In this document: in pieces, positions 61,201 to 64,000 of the stretch | Layout: each line of letters opens with the position of its first letter | Numbering within the stretch: the stretch's first letter is position 1 | NCBI GenBank assembly: GCA_030272585.1 | Contig: BSYQ01000011.1 | Span: forward strand, 62,001-126,000 | DNA from: Bryopsis sp. KO-2023 | Lineage: Eukaryota; Chlorophyta; Ulvophyceae; Bryopsidales; Bryopsidaceae | Reading direction: 5' to 3' | DNA: 64,000 bases | Program-made: the position numbers and the translations under genes | Notes under the pieces: generated by a model | What the model was told of the DNA's origin: nothing | The model's database searches: none | What the model saw: only the letters and a program-made list of their open reading frames with translations

Positions 61201-63810
61201 TGTGTCAAGTTAATCCCAATGTTGAAAAAAATCGCCTTGTGTGGCTCATTTTTTTCTTTCTCTAAAAATGGGGAGTATTATGAAGCTGTCAATAAATGCA
61301 GTTAATGAAAAATGCTCATCAGAATGTCTCTCATTACTCTTCTCACTGTTGTTTTTCCGTTTAATCTCTTTCTTAATTTTTATTCTGCCTAATTCTCTTT
61401 CTAGTCTTTGTTTTTAAATACCTTTTCAATATATATTTTATATAACTTTTTTGGGGGTTTATCAAATAGGTATGGAAAAGGCTTGCCAATGGGGGCATTG
61501 TTACCAGAACTCGCCAAACGGCAAAGGCTTGCTGACACCTCTTCCCAAGGGATCACCATATCGTTGTGGGGCATGGCGAAAGTGCAACATCGGGACAGCA
61601 AGTTTCTTGATACAGTTGCTGAAGAAATGATGAAACCGGGGCGACTGTCTACATTCACTTGCAACGGGGTCTCGATTTCAATGTACAGTTTGGGGTTGAT
61701 GGGTTACGCGCAGCCTAGATTGGTGAAAACGCTTTTGAAAGAGGCCATGCTGCCCGAACGAATGAAAGGCTTTGGTTCGCAGGATCGATCCAACATTGCT
61801 TATGCCATGGGGAGGTGGGGAAAGGCGACTGTGGATTGGAAGATTGCTGCCAAGTTACTGAAGGTTGGAATAATTTCCAGAATTTGTCGCTTTCACTCGA
61901 ATACGCTGGACTTTTTGTTGTGGGTGGTTTGCTGATGTGCAAGCCACAAAATTGTCAGAAAAAGTGAGAAGTCGAAAGAGAGCTGGTGTATCATCGATTC
62001 GGGCACAAATCTATGACAAAAGATTTGTGGAAAGTGCCATCTTCATGGCACCCTGTTAGTAGGAATTAGTTTTGGATCAAATGTGCGAGTGTTTGTTTCT
62101 TACAAGGCAAATCTATGTCAAGCTGACTAAAGAGAAATTGAAAAACCAAAACCATGTTTGCTGAGTCCCTCTGGCCTGAACTATTCTCATTTAACTTGTC
62201 TTAAGCGTGTGCGTTCATCCAAACAGGAGTTTTGCCTTCCCAAGAACTTGCTAAATGGTGCTGAACAACATCTGGTGAATTTTCTGCAATGCGTGGTATC
62301 CCTCGAAATCAGCAATCCGGAGATTGTGAGGGATTTGCTGGATGAACTGTCGAAACCACAAAGAATCATGCATTACAAGCCTGTGGAATTCGCAGCCATT
62401 CTTTTGGCTGTGAGCAGGTGCGTTGGAATTGGAAAAGGCGAAGGAAAAAAAAATGGTCACAACTTGACATTTGGGGAAGCCCCATTTCTGGAGGGAAATA
62501 TGCTCAGAGAATTCAAAACGGAGAGGGGTACTACGCTTTATTTCTGGGGCAGGCATTGTTCTGCAGAGTATGAATTCGACTTTAAATGTGAAAATGTAGA
62601 AGGGAAGGGAAAACAGAGGAATACGCACAACTTCGCAACCCCCACCCCTAAAAGCTGACACCGTCTCTTTCACAACTTCAGGTTGACTCCTTTAGGAATG
62701 CAACCGAGGGCTGACGTTCTCTGGAAGAATGGATTGAAGCCCAAGAGGCTGGAACTTTACACTGAGAGCGCCTTGAGCGGATTGGGCTACGGGATGGGGC
62801 TGTACAAGTTTTCATCAAAACCCACCCTGATCGATTTCATGAAAGAAGTAACAAAACCGGAGCGCCTTGCTGGTTTCAATAACACCGATCTGTCAAATTT
62901 GGTGTTCAGTATGACCGGTTGCGGAATCGAAGATGCCAATCTGGTGGGGCCATTGGTCCAGGAATTATGCCAGCCAGTGAGGAGAAGCAGACTGGACACC
63001 ACCCACATTGTGACCTCCCTTTCCGGGATTACAAAAATGAAGGACAAGATTTCGGCCAATGCTTGCATGAGGCCGATTCTGGAGCTACTGAAAGACCCAG
63101 ATGTCCAAATGAAGTTCGACTGCAACCGAATGTGTGTTTTGTTTGCTAATCTGGCGTTTTATGAACCAGTCGAGCCATCGGATGCATCTTACTATGAGTT
63201 GGTGAAGAAAATGGCAGAGAAACTTCAGGTGAACATCCATTGCTGTGTGCTGTTCCTTTTTTTGTATTTGTTTTATTACATATGATATTCAGTTGATGTG
63301 GAAGTTGCTTATAGGTGTGTTTTTGGGGGAAGGGTCGATGGATTGACTGCCTTACACAGACATGTTGATGTGATGTGACTCCAGGTCGGGGCTGAGAACT
63401 TGAACATCATGCATGTGAGTCGAATGCTATTGAGTGTCGGCCAAATGAAGCTTCCATCTCATGAATTCTTCCATCCAGTGTGGGAGTGTTTGATGTCGGA
63501 AGGAAATATGGAGAAAATAGATGACACGCATCTTTCCTTCATTTTTGCCAACATCGCCCGATTGAGCATACCATCCCGAACAAAGGCCGAAATCCTGCCA
63601 GCCATCGTCCAGGAGCTGGAGAGAAGGGGTGGCTTGAAAAAGAGGCCACCCTCAGAGCTCCTGCAAATGGTACAAAGTATGACTAGGGTCGGGGGAGCCG
63701 TTGTCCGGCCAGCGGTGGATGCATGCTTTCAGCATTTATCCCATCCAGAGAATGTGGATAAATTGGATAGCTCTCAGTGGGGAAGGATCATGGACATGAG
63801 CTGGGGATGA
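58229..63810 (+). CDS. Large octotricopeptide-type repeat protein without RAP domain
   Basis: Ten exons with closed phase (58229-58402, 58748-58993, 59331-59552, 59938-60042, 60226-60486, 60752-61128, 61470-61863, 62227-62417, 62682-63228, 63385-63810) encode about 980 residues. Repeats recur every 38-45 residues in two flavours: LSTIVYSLGVLKFADP / LVNLVYGLGQQR and lines ending in PERL, such as MLPERMKGF and TKPERLAGF. This is the helical octotricopeptide or FASTK-like architecture used for organelle RNA binding. Unlike the gene at 28.7 kb, no RAP domain follows; the protein ends soon after HPENVDKLDSSQWGRIMDMS. Exon 1 (MLEAPPGVAWQACRRLVKRS) is basic and could target an organelle. Exon 2 contains a short tandem repeat, HREPHREPHRDP. 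The stop is TGA at 63808. RNA target and organelle are unknown. Confidence 0.8.
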
Positions 63811-64000
63811 AAACGTATCGTATTGTCTGGGAGATTTTGTTTCATTTTTCGTTGGGGGGAGGGTATATCTAGTGTTGATTTTGGAGGGCGGGATGAAGAG
63901 AAGGGCTTTTTCCTTTTCTTTCTTTTAGGAAATAGAGGGTTTGTATGTTAAAAGAAAGGAGAAACAAAAGAAAAAATTGAGGCAGCATTTGTTTCTAGGT
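63811..64000. other. 3' flank of the octotricopeptide gene
   Basis: The last 190 bases are purine-rich and hold no coding signal. They likely include the 3' UTR. Confidence 0.4.

Overview
The window is nuclear DNA of an intron-rich unicellular eukaryote. Nearly every recognisable protein is split into short exons. Introns are mostly about 90-350 bp with GT-AG ends (one GC-AG), and reading phase closes across most predicted junctions. About 15-16 genes lie on both strands in 64 kb, often divergent or tail to tail, with 0.3-2 kb spacers. A KIF6-type kinesin implies cilia or flagella. Two long octotricopeptide/RAP-type proteins and a YceD/DUF177 protein with an organelle-type leader suggest an organelle-rich, possibly algal, protist. 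Gene density and intron load would fit a chlorarachniophyte such as Bigelowiella natans. That is a guess from style, not from a search.

Layout. 0.9-3.3 kb (-): unresolved multi-exon gene. 3.8-6.8 kb (-): RMD1/DUF155 mitochondrial-type protein. 8.0-10.0 kb (+): secreted LPMO-like protein with an N-terminal His after the signal peptide. 12.0-14.8 kb (+): SPT2 chromatin protein. 16.0-18.3 kb (+): mitochondrial carrier. 20.0-22.5 kb (-): ERK-type MAP kinase with an unusual TKY activation motif. 23.3-25.3 kb (+): spermidine-synthase-like methyltransferase. 25.9-27.6 kb (-): bacterial-looking DegT/DnrJ aminotransferase, nearly intronless, perhaps with a short eukaryotic leader exon. 27.6-27.9 kb: MITE-like element with TA target duplication. 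28.7-31.3 kb (+): RAP-domain protein. 31.8-37.9 kb (+): KIF6 kinesin. 38.7-40.1 kb (-): secreted His-rich protein. 42.5-43.4 kb (-): unknown protein. 44.1-47.0 kb (+): TMEM120. 48.0-49.7 kb (-): secreted DUF547 protein. 50.0-51.8 kb (+): GET3/ArsA ATPase lacking the CXXC zinc motif. 53.1-55.0 kb (-): GH17-like secreted protein lacking the expected nucleophile Glu. 55.8-57.8 kb (-): YceD/DUF177. 58.2-63.8 kb (+): second octotricopeptide-type protein, no RAP domain.

The genes do not form an operon or a pathway. Themes recur only loosely: organelle gene expression (two OPR/RAP-type proteins, YceD, RMD1), membrane and transport (carrier, TMEM120, GET3), and secretion (LPMO-like, GH17-like, DUF547, His-rich). 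The most distinctive points are the apparent bacterial gene acquisition beside a new-looking MITE, and three conserved families whose diagnostic catalytic or metal motif is altered. Exon limits were found by eye from splice consensus and phase, so an error of a few bases is possible where noted.
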